DNA of 64,000 nt from Burkholderiaceae bacterium (GCA_018261755.1 JAGTRJ010000003.1:1-64000), one strand, 5' to 3'; shown: positions 7,371 to 16,978, numbered from the stretch's first letter. Notes: generated by a model from the sequence alone, not told the origin. Numbers and translations are program-made.

Positions 7371-10300
7371 TAGCCAACCCACTTCCTCGCATTACGGAAC
7401 ATCCGCATCCACGGCGAATCCTCGCCCCATTGCGCCGGATGCCACGAATTCAGCACCGTGCGGAATACCCGCTCCGCGTGCGGCATCATGACCGTGAAAC
7501 GACCATCGGTGGTAGTCACCGACGTGATGCCCTGCGGCGAACCGTTCGGATTCAATGGATAAACCTCGGTCGGCTGGCCATGGTTATCGACATAACGCAT
7601 CGCCACCAGCGCCTGACCGATGTCGCCCTTGTGCGAGAAATTGGCGAACCCCTCGCCGTGCGACACCACAATCGGCGCTTGCAGCCCGGCCATGCCGGCA
7701 AAGAAAATCGACGGCGAATCCATCACCTCGACCATGGCAAAACGCGCATCGAACTGCTCGGACTTGTTGCGCGTGAATTTCGGCCAATGCTGCGCACCTG
7801 GGATGATCGGCGACAGATTGCTCATCATCTGGCAGCCGTTGCAAATGCCCAGACCGAAGCTATCGCCGCGGGCGAAAAAGGCGGCGAACTGCTGCTTCAT
7901 CCGTTCATTGAACAGAATGGTCTTGGCCCAGCCTTCGCCCGCGCCCAGCACGTCGCCATACGAGAAACCGCCGACCGCGATCAGGCCGGTGAAGTCGTCC
8001 AGCTTCGCCCGGCCAGCAATCAAATCGCTCATGTGCACATCAATCGCGGCGAAGCCGGCCTTGTGCATTACATACGCGGTTTCGACATGCGAATTCACAC
8101 CCTGCTCGCGCAGGATCGCCACTTTCGGCCGCACACCGGTAGCGATGTACGGTGCGGCGATGTCTTGTTGCGGCTCGAACGGCACTTTCGGCGACATGCC
8201 GGGATCGGCTTCGTCCAGAATGCGGTCATATTCGCTGTCGGCGCAGGCCGGATTGTCGCGCAGACGGGCGATGCGCCAGCTGGTTTCGCTCCACAGCCGG
8301 TGCAAGGCCACGCGCGGCTGTGAAAAGACGACGCTGCCATTGCTGCTGAATTCAATCTTGCCGCTGCCGTTGACTGCGCCAATGACGAAGCTGGCGCCAT
8401 CGAGCTGGTGCGCGCGCAACACGGCCAGCACGGCCTCGCGCTCGGCGGCGCGCACTTGCAGCACCGCGCCCAGTTCTTCCGCGAACAGCACGCGCAGCGC
8501 CTTGTCGTTTGGCGTGCCGACCGTCTTGTCTGCCGCAACCAGCGCATCCAGCGCGATGCTCAATCCGCAACGGCTGGCAAAAGCCATTTCGCACAAGGTT
8601 GCGAACAGGCCGCCGTCGGAGCGGTCGTGGTAAGCCAGCAGTTTGCCTTCGTTGTTCAATTGCTGCACCGCAGCGAACATGCCTTTCAGTTCGTCGGCGC
8701 TATCGACGTCCGGCACTTCGTTGCCAAGCTGCTGCATCACTTGCGCCAGTGCCGAGGCGCCGAGGCGGTTCTTGCCGCGTCCGAGGTCGATCAGGATCAG
8801 CGCGGTATCGCCGGCGTCCGCATTGGCGTCGACCTGCAATTGCGGCGTCAGCACGCGGCGGATATCGGTTACCGGCGCGAACGACGACACGATCAGCGAC
8901 ACCGGCGACGTGACCGCTTTATCCTGCCCGGCATCGTTCCAGGTGGTGCGCATCGACAGCGAATCCTTGCCGACCGGAATGCTGATGCCGAGCGCCGGGC
9001 ACAGCTCCATCCCGACCGCGCGCACGGTATCGAACAGCGCCGCATCCTCGCCCGGCTGGCCGCAAGCAGCCATCCAGTTGGCGGACAGTTTGATGTCTGA
9101 AATATCGTGGATCGGCGCGGCGGCGATATTCGTAATCGCCTCGCCGATTGCAATCCTGCCGGAAGCTGCGGCATCGATCACCGCCAGCGGCGTGCGCTCG
9201 CCCATCGCCATTGCTTCGCCACGATAACCCTCGAAACTCATCGCAGTCACGGCACAATCGGCCACCGGCACCTGCCACGGGCCGACCATCTGGTCGCGCA
9301 CCGTCATCGCGCCGACCGAACGGTCGCCAATCGTGATCAGGAAGGACTTGTCGCCCACCGTCGGCAGGCGCAGCACGCGCCCGGCGGCGTCTTTCAGCTC
9401 GATGCCGGACAAATCCAGCGGCGGAAAATCGTTGCCGACATGCGCCACGTCGCGGTGCATCTTCGGCGGCTTGCCCAGCAGCACGTCCATCGGCATGTCG
9501 ACTGGCGCATTGTCGTGCAGCGGATCGACCACCTTCAGTTGCCGTTCTTCGGTCGCAGTGCCGACCACCGCGAACGGGCAGCGCTCGCGTTCGCATAACT
9601 GCTTGAACAGCGGCAGGCTTGCCGGCGCAATGCCGAGCACGTAACGCTCCTGCGATTCGTTGCTCCAGATTTCTTTCGGCGCCAGCCCGCTTTCTTCCAG
9701 CGGCACCTGGCGCAAATCGAACAGCGCGCCGCGCTTGGCATCGTTGGTGATTTCGGGGAACGCATTCGACAAGCCGCCCGCGCCGACGTCGTGGATCGAC
9801 AGGATCGGATTATCGCTGCCCATTGCCCAGCAGGCGTTGATGACTTCCTGCGCGCGCCGCTCCATTTCCGGGTTACCGCGCTGCACCGAATCGAAATCGA
9901 GGTCGGCGGTGTTGGCGCCGGTCGCCATCGACGAGGCCGCGCCGCCGCCCATGCCGATGCGCATGCCGGGGCCGCCGAGCTGGATCAAGAGGCTGCCAGC
10001 CGGCAAATCGTGCTTTTTCGTATGCTGCGCCGAAATGTTGCCCATGCCGCCGGCGATCATGATCGGCTTGTGGTAGCCGCGCACGGTGCCGGCCACGTTC
10101 TGTTCGTAGGTGCGGAAATAACCGGCCAGATTCGGGCGGCCAAATTCATTGTTGAATGCCGCGCCGCCAATCGGGCCGTCGATCATGATCTGCAACGGCG
10201 AAGCGATCCGGTCCGGCTTGCCGTAAACATCGCCGCCCGCCTTGCCGTGCGCGGTCACGTCGGCCGCGTTTTCCCACGGCTGCTGCGCGCCCGGCAGCAT

Positions 10301-10603
10301 CAGGTTCGAGACGGTGAAACCGGTCAGCCCGGCCTTCGGCTTGGCGCCGCGTCCGGTCGCGCCTTCGTCGCGGATCTCGCCGCCGGCGCCAGTCGAGGCG
10401 CCCGGGAACGGCGAAATCGCGGTCGGATGATTGTGCGTCTCAACCTTCATCAGGATGTGCGTCAACTCTTCTGAAGCCGCATAGTGATGCGCTTCGCCGC
10501 GCGGATAGAAGCGCGAAACGACGGCGCCTTCGATGATGGAGGAGTTGTCGCTGTAGGCGACCACGGTGCCTTTCGGCTGCAACTGGTGCGTGTTCTTGAT
10601 CAT
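7370..10603 (-). CDS. purL: PurL C-terminal portion (AIR-synthase-like domains and glutaminase)
   Basis: This frame gives 1077 residues from MIKNTHQL to the native-looking C-terminus [11 protein letters not shown]. It holds the ATP-binding ETHNHPTAI motif, both AIRS-like halves ([34 protein letters not shown]) and a class I glutamine amidotransferase at the end with Cys in [11 protein letters not shown] and a catalytic His in PHAERVFR. Its ATG overlaps the stop of the upstream frame in an ATGA, so translational reinitiation is possible. The preceding SEHC motif is missing. Confidence 0.85.
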   Translation of the reverse strand: MIKNTHQLQPKGTVVAYSDNSSIIEGAVVSRFYPRGEAHHYAASEELTHILMKVETHNHPTAISPFPGASTGAGGEIRDEGATGRGAKPKAGLTGFTVSNLMLPGAQQPWENAADVTAHGKAGGDVYGKPDRIASPLQIMIDGPIGGAAFNNEFGRPNLAGYFRTYEQNVAGTVRGYHKPIMIAGGMGNISAQHTKKHDLPAGSLLIQLGGPGMRIGMGGGAASSMATGANTADLDFDSVQRGNPEMERRAQEVINACWAMGSDNPILSIHDVGAGGLSNAFPEITNDAKRGALFDLRQVPLEESGLAPKEIWSNESQERYVLGIAPASLPLFKQLCERERCPFAVVGTATEERQLKVVDPLHDNAPVDMPMDVLLGKPPKMHRDVAHVGNDFPPLDLSGIELKDAAGRVLRLPTVGDKSFLITIGDRSVGAMTVRDQMVGPWQVPVADCAVTAMSFEGYRGEAMAMGERTPLAVIDAAASGRIAIGEAITNIAAAPIHDISDIKLSANWMAACGQPGEDAALFDTVRAVGMELCPALGISIPVGKDSLSMRTTWNDAGQDKAVTSPVSLIVSSFAPVTDIRRVLTPQLQVDANADAGDTALILIDLGRGKNRLGASALAQVMQQLGNEVPDVDSADELKGMFAAVQQLNNEGKLLAYHDRSDGGLFATLCEMAFASRCGLSIALDALVAADKTVGTPNDKALRVLFAEELGAVLQVRAAEREAVLAVLRAHQLDGASFVIGAVNGSGKIEFSSNGSVVFSQPRVALHRLWSETSWRIARLRDNPACADSEYDRILDEADPGMSPKVPFEPQQDIAAPYIATGVRPKVAILREQGVNSHVETAYVMHKAGFAAIDVHMSDLIAGRAKLDDFTGLIAVGGFSYGDVLGAGEGWAKTILFNERMKQQFAAFFARGDSFGLGICNGCQMMSNLSPIIPGAQHWPKFTRNKSEQFDARFAMVEVMDSPSIFFAGMAGLQAPIVVSHGEGFANFSHKGDIGQALVAMRYVDNHGQPTEVYPLNPNGSPQGITSVTTTDGRFTVMMPHAERVFRTVLNSWHPAQWGEDSPWMRMFRNARKWVG

Positions 10604-11277
10604 CGCAAACAGCGAACGATCCTGTTGGCCTGCGCGAACATCATCAGTTCGACGTCGGTCGGATTGCGCTTCGCTTTCACAAACGCATCGTTCAGATAAT
10701 CGATTTCATCTTCGGACAATGCCAGACCAAGCTCGGTATTCGCCTTTTCCAGCGCGCCACGGCCGCCAGCCAGCACGTCGATCGATTCCAGCGGCTTCGC
10801 GTCCAGCTCGACGAACAGGCCTGCGGCGTCATCGCGCGAGCGCAGCACCGCTTCGGTCATGCGGTCGTGCAGCAGCGCCGCCAGCGCCTGGAATTGCTGC
10901 TCATCTAATTGTCCATTGGTCAGCGTGGCCGCACCATTCCGTTGCACACGGTACGACACACCGCGCTCGATGCGCCGCACATGGCTCAGGCCGCAGTTGC
11001 GCGCGATATCGGTCGCCTTCGATGCCCACGGCGAAATGGTGCCGAAACGCGGGATGACAATGAATTCCATCCCTTGCTCGTCGCCGGCAAACGCATCGCC
11101 ATAAGTCAGCAGTGCATCCAGTTGCGCCACTTCGCCTTCGGTCAGCGCACCGGCATCAATGAAATGCAGGTAGCGGCCACTGACGCTGGTTACGCCAGCA
11201 TCGACGGTTTGCAGCGCGGACAACAGACGTTCGGCGCGAAAGGTGGACAAGGCATTGGAACCGGGCAAAATCAGCAT
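10600..11277 (-). CDS. purL: PurL N-terminal portion (PurS-like and linker regions), truncated
   Basis: These 225 residues begin [19 protein letters not shown], the usual betaproteobacterial PurL start, and follow the family through the PurS-like domain and the linker ([23 protein letters not shown] split over two lines of the protein). After AQAN the sequence RIVRCLR is out of frame and ends in TGA. It is the 5' piece of the disrupted purL locus. Confidence 0.85.
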   Translation of the reverse strand: MLILPGSNALSTFRAERLLSALQTVDAGVTSVSGRYLHFIDAGALTEGEVAQLDALLTYGDAFAGDEQGMEFIVIPRFGTISPWASKATDIARNCGLSHVRRIERGVSYRVQRNGAATLTNGQLDEQQFQALAALLHDRMTEAVLRSRDDAAGLFVELDAKPLESIDVLAGGRGALEKANTELGLALSEDEIDYLNDAFVKAKRNPTDVELMMFAQANRIVRCLR

Positions 11278-11306
11278 GGCATCTCGCGATAATTGTTGAG
11301 CACGAC

Positions 11307-11312
11307 ATTATA
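11307..11312 (-). promoter_or_regulatory. Probable -10 box of purL
   Basis: A perfect TATAAT lies on the minus strand 30 bp before the purL start codon. No good -35 hexamer is found 16-18 bp further upstream, so only the -10 is supported. Confidence 0.4.
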
Positions 11313-11408
11313 CCGTGAGCGCGCGCGCTATCAGGCACATGTGCGCCGCTGCCTGCGCGCCACCGGAAGCCCACCTCGGCGCACGCCAGCAGGCGCCGGC
11401 AGGGCCAA

Positions 11409-11524
11409 AATTACTGACTTCAAATGACTTTTCGGTCAGTAAGACCGAAAAATATACTCCCATCAGTATTTAAAAACAGCCAGCAAATATCTGGCCTAGA
11501 AGGGCACTTGGGCTATATACCCCC
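11409..11524 (+). repeat. 116-bp dispersed intergenic repeat, copy B (full length)
   Basis: It runs from AATTACTGAC to TACCCCC and aligns without gaps to copies A, C and D. Hairpin 1 is a perfect 9-bp stem, TTTTCGGTC/GACCGAAAA. Hairpin 2 uses AGTATTT against AAATATACT. Hairpin 3 is GCCAG-CAAATAT-CTGGC. It lies upstream of purL and downstream of the secreted-protein gene, in a 487-bp gap (11278-11764) that has no gene. The rest of that gap holds the 65-bp fragment at 11597-11661. Confidence 0.9.
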
Positions 11525-11596
11525 ATCATTCTGTGGCCATATCGCAACAAGGGGTGTGAATCGGCTGTGGAAAACAGATCACTATCTATCGCGCCA

Positions 11597-11661
11597 GCAC
11601 AGACTCGGGCCCAGCGGCGTCTGTCGTGAGATGCAGACGCCAGAATGAGCAACACACCAAC
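11597..11661 (-). repeat. 65-bp degenerate repeat fragment, inverted relative to 22493-22557
   Basis: The reverse strand aligns without gaps to 22493-22557 at roughly 80% identity by eye, including GTGTGTTGCTCATT and GCATCTCACGA. Both copies sit about 75-105 bp beyond the TACCCCC end of a 116-bp repeat, but in opposite orientations. Neither has a convincing gene. It may be a remnant of an older repeat or decayed coding sequence. Confidence 0.6.
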
Positions 11662-11764
11662 GGCGCTGGAATGACAGCGCAAACTTTCGAGCGCAAGCAT
11701 GCGCCGTCCGCTGACGTGAAAGTTTCAGCAGCAAAATCCCACCATTCAGAGGATAGTCACGCCG

Positions 11765-12172
11765 TCAGCGCGGCGGATACGGCATGACCCGGTTCGCTTC
11801 GTTGATCTGGCGCCGCAGGGTGCTGCGCTGTTCCGGCGACAACCTGCCCGGCCGCCGCATCACCGGCGCTGGCTGAGCGCCCGGCCCGGCATACGGTTGC
11901 GGATACACCTTGCCGTTGCGTTCGTATCCACCGCCCTGCGGCAGCGTGAACCGCCGTCCGGACTGCGGCTGCATCTGCGCCGGATACGGCTCCGCGCGCA
12001 TCGGCCGCACAGCTTGCCCGCGAGCGCCCTGCACATCCCGCGCCACCGGTGCCGGACGCTGGCGCATCGGCTGCTGCTCCCGGTACTGCCGGCCGCCCGT
12101 ATAGGCGAACGCCGTCGCCACGCAAAGCGCGGACAGGACAAACGCCAGTAAGAGCTTGAAATTCCGTTTCAT
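11765..12172 (-). CDS. Small secreted Pro/Gln/Arg-rich protein of unknown function
   Basis: The start MKRNFKLLLAFVLSALCVATAFA is a clear Sec signal peptide (cleavage likely after AFA), so ATG 12172 is preferred over longer in-frame starts. The mature part of about 112 residues is basic and low-complexity (QQPMRQRPAP, YPAQMQPQ), ending in a helical RLSPEQRSTLRRQINEANR. A similar 'LSPEQRxxLRRQI' tail occurs in small periplasmic hypothetical proteins of Burkholderiales. It is divergent from ompR. I do not recognise a function; its place beside ompR-envZ hints at the envelope. Confidence 0.65.
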   Translation of the reverse strand: MKRNFKLLLAFVLSALCVATAFAYTGGRQYREQQPMRQRPAPVARDVQGARGQAVRPMRAEPYPAQMQPQSGRRFTLPQGGGYERNGKVYPQPYAGPGAQPAPVMRRPGRLSPEQRSTLRRQINEANRVMPYPPR

Positions 12173-12255
12173 GGCCAGATGAACGATGATTGCAACAGTT
12201 CCATGCTGAAAGTGTAATCCGCTTTCGATGGCTTCCCAATGTCCGTGTGGTAAAG

Positions 12256-12283
12256 TTTGTAACCGTTTGTAATGTTTGCCACA
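12256..12283 (+). promoter_or_regulatory. Tandem TTTGTAA-type direct repeats, candidate OmpR binding site
   Basis: Three head-to-tail units occur at 9-10 bp spacing: GTTTGTAACC, GTTTGTAAT and GTTTGCCAC. OmpR is known to bind paired half-sites in direct repeat at about 10 bp, with TGTAAC-like cores. The site lies 43-70 bp before the ompR start and also upstream of the divergent secreted-protein gene. Autoregulation is an inference. Confidence 0.45.
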
Positions 12284-12325
12284 CGAGATATTTATCTGTC
12301 GACCTTCCAAAGCTAACATAAGCGC

Positions 12326-13081
12326 ATGAGTACATCAAACGATACCCCAGCCACAAACCCGAACCATGGCGCCAAAATCCTGGTGGTGGACGACGACGTC
12401 CGCCTGCGCGACCTGCTGCGCCGCTACCTGACTGAACAGGGATTTCAGGTCATCGTGGCCGAAAATGCGCAGAGCATGAACCGGCTATGGCTGCGCGAAC
12501 GTTTCGATCTGCTGGTGCTGGATCTGATGCTGCCGGGCGAAGACGGTCTTTCCATCTGCCGCCGGTTGCGCGGAGGCGGCGACAAGACGCCGATCATCAT
12601 GCTGACGGCCAAAGGCGAAGACATGGATCGCATCATCGGACTGGAAATGGGGGCCGATGATTACCTGCCGAAACCATTCAACCCGCGCGAACTGGTGGCA
12701 AGGATCAGCGCCGTGCTGCGCCGCATCGGGCCGGACGAAGTGCCCGGCGCACCGTCGGAAACGCCGCAATCCTTCTCGTTTGGCGAATTCACGCTCGATC
12801 TCGGCACGCGCACGCTGAAGAAAAACGGCGAGCCGGTATCGCTGACCACTGGCGAATTTTCGGTGCTGAAAGTCTTTGCCCGCCATGCGCGCCAGCCGCT
12901 GTCGCGCGAAAAGCTGATGAGCCTGGCGCGCGGACGCGAATACGAGGTGTACGACCGCAGCCTGGACGTGCAAATCTCGCGCCTGCGCAAGCTGATCGAA
13001 CCCGACCCGGCCAACCCGCTGTATATCCAGACGGTCTGGGGGCTGGGCTATGTCTTTATCCCCGAAGGCCAGAAACAGTAA
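12326..13081 (+). CDS. ompR: OmpR-family response regulator
   Basis: This is a DNA-binding response regulator that pairs with the EnvZ-like kinase encoded 19 bp downstream. A receiver domain spans about residues 18-132, with acidic pocket VDDDVRLRD, phospho-acceptor Asp in LLVLDLMLPG, and LTAK and KPF switch residues. A winged-helix DNA-binding domain spans about 148-245 (FTLDLGTRTL, SRLRKLIE, VWGLGYVF). The 251-residue length and sequence fit the OmpR subfamily. It probably acts in osmotic or envelope control. Direct repeats upstream may bind it. Confidence 0.93.
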   Translation: MSTSNDTPATNPNHGAKILVVDDDVRLRDLLRRYLTEQGFQVIVAENAQSMNRLWLRERFDLLVLDLMLPGEDGLSICRRLRGGGDKTPIIMLTAKGEDMDRIIGLEMGADDYLPKPFNPRELVARISAVLRRIGPDEVPGAPSETPQSFSFGEFTLDLGTRTLKKNGEPVSLTTGEFSVLKVFARHARQPLSREKLMSLARGREYEVYDRSLDVQISRLRKLIEPDPANPLYIQTVWGLGYVFIPEGQKQ

Positions 13082-13099
13082 CGCCCGGCCGCAGAACGG

Positions 13100-14449
13100 A
13101 TGTCCACGACTTCATACCGGCTGCCCTGGCTGAAAAGCGCGCTGTTCTGGCGCACTTTCTTCATGCTCGGCTTTCTGATCGTCATCAGCATGGCCGCGTG
13201 GGTCACCAGTTTCCGCCTGCAGGAACGCAAACCGCGCGCGCAGCAACTGGCGTCGCAAGTCATCTCCACCGTCACCATCACCCGCGCCGCGCTGACCCAC
13301 TCCGACCCCGAACTGCGGCGTGAACTGCTGTTCGACCTGGCGAGCGAAGAAGGCATCCGCATCTACCCACTGGAAAGCACCGACCGCATAGAACCGCCGT
13401 CTGAAGATAACGCCACGACCACGCTACAAGCCAGCGTACGCGCCAAGCTGGGCGAAGACACCAAATTCGCAGCCAAGGTCAACGACAATCCCGGCTTCTG
13501 GGTCAGCTTCAAGATTGCCGAAGACGACGAATACTGGCTGGTGCTGGATCAGGATCGGATGCGGCTTGCGTCCAGCCTGCAATGGCTCGGCTGGGCCGCG
13601 GTCGTGCTGGCGCTGTCATTGGCAGGCGCTGCCGTGATGTCGCGCCTGATTAGCCAGCCGCTGGCGCAACTGGCATTCGCCGCCCGCACCCTCGCCCGCG
13701 GCCAGCAACCGGAACCGCTGCCCGAAGCCGGCTCGACCGAAGTCATCGAAGCCAATCGCAGCTTCAACCAGATGGTGCAGGACCTGAACCAGGTCGAAAC
13801 CGACCGCGCCATCATCCTCGCCGGCATCTCGCACGACTTGCGCACACCGCTGGCGCGGATGCAGCTGGAAATCGAACTGGCAAGCCTGTCCGAAACCGAA
13901 CGGCAAGGCATGCAGGCCGACATCGCCCAGATGGACGCCATCATCGGCCAGTTCCTCGACTACGCCAAACCGACCGACCCGACCAGCTTCATCGCGGTCG
14001 ATCTGTCCGCGTTGCTGACGGAAGCGGCACACAAGGTGGAACGCTGGCCGGACGTGCGCATTGCATCAAACATCGGCAACGGCATCTTCGTCAATGGCAA
14101 TGCCACCGACCTGCGGCGCGTGATCGACAACCTGCTGGAAAACGCTCACCGCTACGGCAAGAATGCGGACACTGGCCTGACCGAAATCGGCCTCGGCTGC
14201 CGTTTAGCTGGCGACGAAGTTCAGATTGACCTCACCGACAGTGGTCCAGGCGTGCCGACAGAAAAAATCGAACAGCTGCTGCGCCCGTTCACCCGCCTCG
14301 ACACCGCCCGCAGCCAAGCCAACGGCGCCGGGCTAGGGCTGGCAATCGTCAACCGCGTCATCCTGCGGCATGGCGGGCAGTTGCAATTAAGCAATCGCAA
14401 AGACGGCGGACTGCAAATTGGCATCAGGCTGCCTCTCGCTGCCAACTGA
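13100..14449 (+). CDS. envZ: EnvZ-like sensor histidine kinase
   Basis: The 449-residue inner-membrane kinase has membrane segments at about residues 17-38 and 152-174 around a periplasmic sensor of some 115 residues. A HAMP domain follows (RLISQPLAQLA...). The dimerisation/phosphoacceptor domain has His245 in GISHDLRTPLARM, and the HATPase domain has the N-box NLLENAHRYG, G1 DSGPGVP and G2 GAGLGLAIV. It is co-transcribed with ompR. The stimulus cannot be read from sequence. Confidence 0.92.
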   Translation: MSTTSYRLPWLKSALFWRTFFMLGFLIVISMAAWVTSFRLQERKPRAQQLASQVISTVTITRAALTHSDPELRRELLFDLASEEGIRIYPLESTDRIEPPSEDNATTTLQASVRAKLGEDTKFAAKVNDNPGFWVSFKIAEDDEYWLVLDQDRMRLASSLQWLGWAAVVLALSLAGAAVMSRLISQPLAQLAFAARTLARGQQPEPLPEAGSTEVIEANRSFNQMVQDLNQVETDRAIILAGISHDLRTPLARMQLEIELASLSETERQGMQADIAQMDAIIGQFLDYAKPTDPTSFIAVDLSALLTEAAHKVERWPDVRIASNIGNGIFVNGNATDLRRVIDNLLENAHRYGKNADTGLTEIGLGCRLAGDEVQIDLTDSGPGVPTEKIEQLLRPFTRLDTARSQANGAGLGLAIVNRVILRHGGQLQLSNRKDGGLQIGIRLPLAAN

Positions 14450-14680
14450 CATTTTTGTAACCACCTTCAAGCAAGAACATCTACGTAGCACAAATCTGCG
14501 CCACAACTCTTGACGCATCAACTGACTGCACGCACATGAAACCAGCGGCAAGGTGCCAATTGCGGGCAGAAAATCAAAAAAGTAAAAAAATTTTCACAAA
14601 ACCGAAAAACATTTATAAGCATTTGATTTAAAAGAGCTTAAACGCAAACCACTAGGCAACAACAAAACCGGAAATAAACC

Positions 14681-14707
14681 TAAAGTTTTGCCAGCGGATG
14701 CCGATTA
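14681..14707 (+). promoter_or_regulatory. Sigma-28 (FliA) promoter of fliC
   Basis: TAAA, a 15-bp spacer and GCCGATTA match the FliA consensus TAAA-N15-GCCGATAA at 11 of 12 positions. It gives a leader of about 180 nt before fliC. The rest of the 443-bp gap 14450-14892 has no gene; 14575-14650 is strikingly A/T-rich just upstream and could act as an UP-like element. Confidence 0.85.
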
Positions 14708-14892
14708 GATAAATGCAGGCAAGTTAACAAGCGAACAAGAAACAAGGTTTTGCTAACAGGCGCCCATTAAACTTTCCTGCAGCACGTCCGATAAATGTGT
14801 CAGCAGCGGTCGGTTTGTGTCAGCAAACACACCAATGCCGAAGGCTCCAGTAGCCTGAATCAATCGGAACGTAGAATTCAAGGAGAATTTCC

Positions 14893-16302
14893 ATGCCACA
14901 AGTCATTAATTCCAACGTTGCTTCGTTGAACGCCCAGCGTAACCTGAACACTTCCCAGGCTTCGCTGAATCAGGCCCTGCAGCGCCTGTCTTCCGGTTTG
15001 CGCATCAACAGCGCAAAGGACGACGCGGCAGGTCTGGCCATCGCCAACCGGATGACCAGCCAGATCAACGGCCTGAACCAGGCAACCCGCAACGCCAACG
15101 ACGGTATCTCGCTGGCGCAAACCGCTGAAGGCGCGCTCGGCCAAGCTGGCGATCTGCTGCAGCGTATGCGTACGCTGTCGGTTCAGTCCGCCAACGCCTC
15201 CAACAGCTCGAGCGACCGTGTTGCACTGCAAAACGAGGTTACGCAGCTGATCCAGGAATACGACCGCATCGCAACCCAAACCCAGTTCAACGGTCAGAAC
15301 GTGCTCGACGGTTCGTTTGCCAACGCCAACTTCCAGATCGGCGCCAATGCAAACCAAACCATCGGCGTGCAAATCTCTGATGCCCGTTCGAACGTCGTCG
15401 GCAGCTCGACCGTTGCCGCCACCGTGTTCGCGCCCACCAGCGCTGCCAGCACCGGCCTGACCATCAACGGCATCGGCGTCGGCACCACCGGCACCACGAG
15501 CAAGGCCAAGGTCGATGCCATCAACGCTCAGGCCGCGCTGACTGGTGTCTCCGCTTCGCAATCCGGCAACTTCCGCGTCGGTGCAGCAAACACCGCGCAA
15601 ACAGCCGTTGCAGCCGGCGATATCGTCATTAACGGTGTGCAAATCGGCGCAGTTGCTGCCGGTGGTACGGCAACGGCACAAGGCACCAACATCGTAGCCG
15701 CCATCAATGCGAAGACGGCCAGCACTGGTGTCACCGCTACGCTCGGTACTGGCACGAATGGTGGCGTTGCTGACTCGGTTATCCTGAGCAACACCTCCGG
15801 CGCAGCCATTTCGGTCAGCTTGGGTGCAACGGCAACTCTCGCTGCAACCGGCCTGACCGCAGGCACGACCGCGGCTGGCGACAACGGCAAGATCACGCTG
15901 TCCACCAGCCTGACCGGCACCATCACCCTGGGCGGTGGTACCGAAGCCACGATCGGCTTTGCTGCTGGTGCACAAACCTTGACGCAAAACCTGCTGAGCA
16001 ACATTTCGATCTCGACCGCCAGCGGCGCGCAAACCGCCATCGACGTGATCGACACCGCGCTGAACTATGTCAATAGCACGCGCGCTCAGCTCGGTGCAGT
16101 GCAAAACCGCTTCGAGTCGGTCGTTTCTTCGCTCAGCACCACCAGCGAAAACCTGAGTTCTGCACGTAGCCGCATTCAGGACGCCGACTTCGCTTCGGAA
16201 ACTGCCTCGCTCACCCGTGCGCAGATTCTGCAGCAGGCTGGTACCGCGATGTTGGCACAGGCAAACCAGGTGCCCAACAACGTGCTCTCGCTGCTGAAGT
16301 AA
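14893..16302 (+). CDS. fliC: Flagellin
   Basis: This is the filament subunit. The conserved N-terminal D0/D1 region ([39 protein letters not shown]) spans about residues 1-140, and the conserved C-terminal D1/D0 region (about 385-469) ends [18 protein letters not shown]-like. The variable centre is Ala/Thr/Gly-rich and contains two 'flagellin IN'-type segments (LTINGIGVG...AINAQ and IVINGVQIG...AINAK). AAGGAG lies 9 nt before the ATG. Transcription is probably from the sigma-28 promoter at 14681. A 667-codon open frame on the opposite strand is a composition artefact. Confidence 0.97.
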   Translation: MPQVINSNVASLNAQRNLNTSQASLNQALQRLSSGLRINSAKDDAAGLAIANRMTSQINGLNQATRNANDGISLAQTAEGALGQAGDLLQRMRTLSVQSANASNSSSDRVALQNEVTQLIQEYDRIATQTQFNGQNVLDGSFANANFQIGANANQTIGVQISDARSNVVGSSTVAATVFAPTSAASTGLTINGIGVGTTGTTSKAKVDAINAQAALTGVSASQSGNFRVGAANTAQTAVAAGDIVINGVQIGAVAAGGTATAQGTNIVAAINAKTASTGVTATLGTGTNGGVADSVILSNTSGAAISVSLGATATLAATGLTAGTTAAGDNGKITLSTSLTGTITLGGGTEATIGFAAGAQTLTQNLLSNISISTASGAQTAIDVIDTALNYVNSTRAQLGAVQNRFESVVSSLSTTSENLSSARSRIQDADFASETASLTRAQILQQAGTAMLAQANQVPNNVLSLLK

Positions 16303-16380
16303 ACTACTAAAGCAGTTATGATGTAACCGTACCCCCGGCTGGCAACTGCCGGCCGGGGCTTGAAAATGGAGAATCTGACT

Positions 16381-16761
16381 ATGGAACTCGGCGCGATCGG
16401 CAGCGTTGCCGCCGCCAATGTGCAACGAAATCTTGACACCGGTCAAATCGGTAATGCCGTCCCTGCCAGCTCCACAACTAGTCAGGCAGCGGCCGTGCAG
16501 ACGACGAACGCCGTCCGGCAGGCAGCTGCATCGCCGTCGCTGGATCAGGTCAAGCAGGCAGTCGACACAATCAATCAGTCGATGAATGCGCTTTCGCGCG
16601 GCCTGCAGTTCTCGGTTGACAAGGACAGCCAGAGAACGGTTGTCAAAATTGTCGACCAGCAGACCGATGAGGTCATTCGCCAGATTCCTTCGGAAGAAGC
16701 GCTGGCGATTGCCAAGTCGCTTGACCAAGCGCTTGGCCGGTTGATCAAGGAAAAAGCCTAG
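16381..16761 (+). CDS. flaG: FlaG-family flagellar protein
   Basis: This is a small protein usually encoded between flagellin and fliD, thought to influence filament length. The N-terminus is low-complexity, and the C-terminal half carries the FlaG domain (LQFSVDKDSQRTVVKIVDQQTDEVIRQIP-like, given here only as landmarks LQFSVD, VIRQIPSEE). ATG 16381 is preferred because GGAG sits 9 nt upstream; ATG 16366 and TTG 16360 are also in frame. A strong hairpin (CCCCGGC/GCCGGGG, 16333-16358) without a T-tract lies between fliC and this gene and could reduce read-through from fliC. Confidence 0.85.
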   Translation: MELGAIGSVAAANVQRNLDTGQIGNAVPASSTTSQAAAVQTTNAVRQAAASPSLDQVKQAVDTINQSMNALSRGLQFSVDKDSQRTVVKIVDQQTDEVIRQIPSEEALAIAKSLDQALGRLIKEKA

Positions 16762-16797
16762 TTTCGGCTCCGTTGCAACGGCAACGTTGCGCACGAT

Positions 16798-16833
16798 ACC
16801 CACCTCCCCTTTACCGGGGCGGGTGGGTTTTTG
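16798..16833 (+). terminator. Rho-independent terminator after flaG
   Basis: ACCCACC and CCCC arms pair with GGGG and GGTGGGT around a short loop, followed by TTTTTG. It separates the fliC-flaG unit from the sigma-28 promoter of fliD. Confidence 0.85.
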
Positions 16834-16906
16834 TGTTTTCAGGCGAAATATTATCAAGCATGCTACACAATTTCCCACCACAGGAATTGATTCGGAAATC
16901 CCCCTC

Positions 16907-16933
16907 TAAAGTCCGCTTTGAACTGGCCGATAA
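16907..16933 (+). promoter_or_regulatory. Sigma-28 (FliA) promoter of fliD
   Basis: TAAA, exactly 15 bp and GCCGATAA form a perfect FliA consensus, 46 bp before the fliD start codon. Confidence 0.92.
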
Positions 16934-16978
16934 ACAGTTACATTGTCTAAAACGTGACGCACGTCTTGGGAGATTGCT

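Larger units (their letters stand above)
7370..11277 (-). pseudogene. purL: Phosphoribosylformylglycinamidine synthase, disrupted by an internal frameshifting deletion
   Basis: Large single-chain PurL converts FGAR, glutamine and ATP to FGAM in step 4 of purine synthesis. The N-terminal frame ends ...FAQAN and then runs off frame for seven residues to a stop. The downstream frame resumes at [13 protein letters not shown]. The SEHCRHK-type segment normally between these, about 19-20 residues, is absent. Its SEHC histidine aligns with His32 of the small T. maritima PurL, so the product should be inactive even if both halves were made. A deletion of about 58 bp between two AACAG copies (junction near 10622-10626) would give this join. 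A real mutation implies purine auxotrophy or a second enzyme; an assembly or sequencing error is the alternative. Confidence 0.8.

Noticed and set aside
11470-11700. A 76-codon frame on the minus strand, and a 70-codon frame at 22417-22629
   Set aside because: Both lie in the intergenic repeats; their only similarity is over the 65-bp fragment, and the substitutions do not look synonymous.
14878-16881. A 667-codon open frame antisense to fliC and flaG
   Set aside because: It covers flagellin exactly in a strand where codon bias suppresses stops; its translation is Cys/Gly/Arg-rich without a known domain, and there is no RBS or promoter for it.
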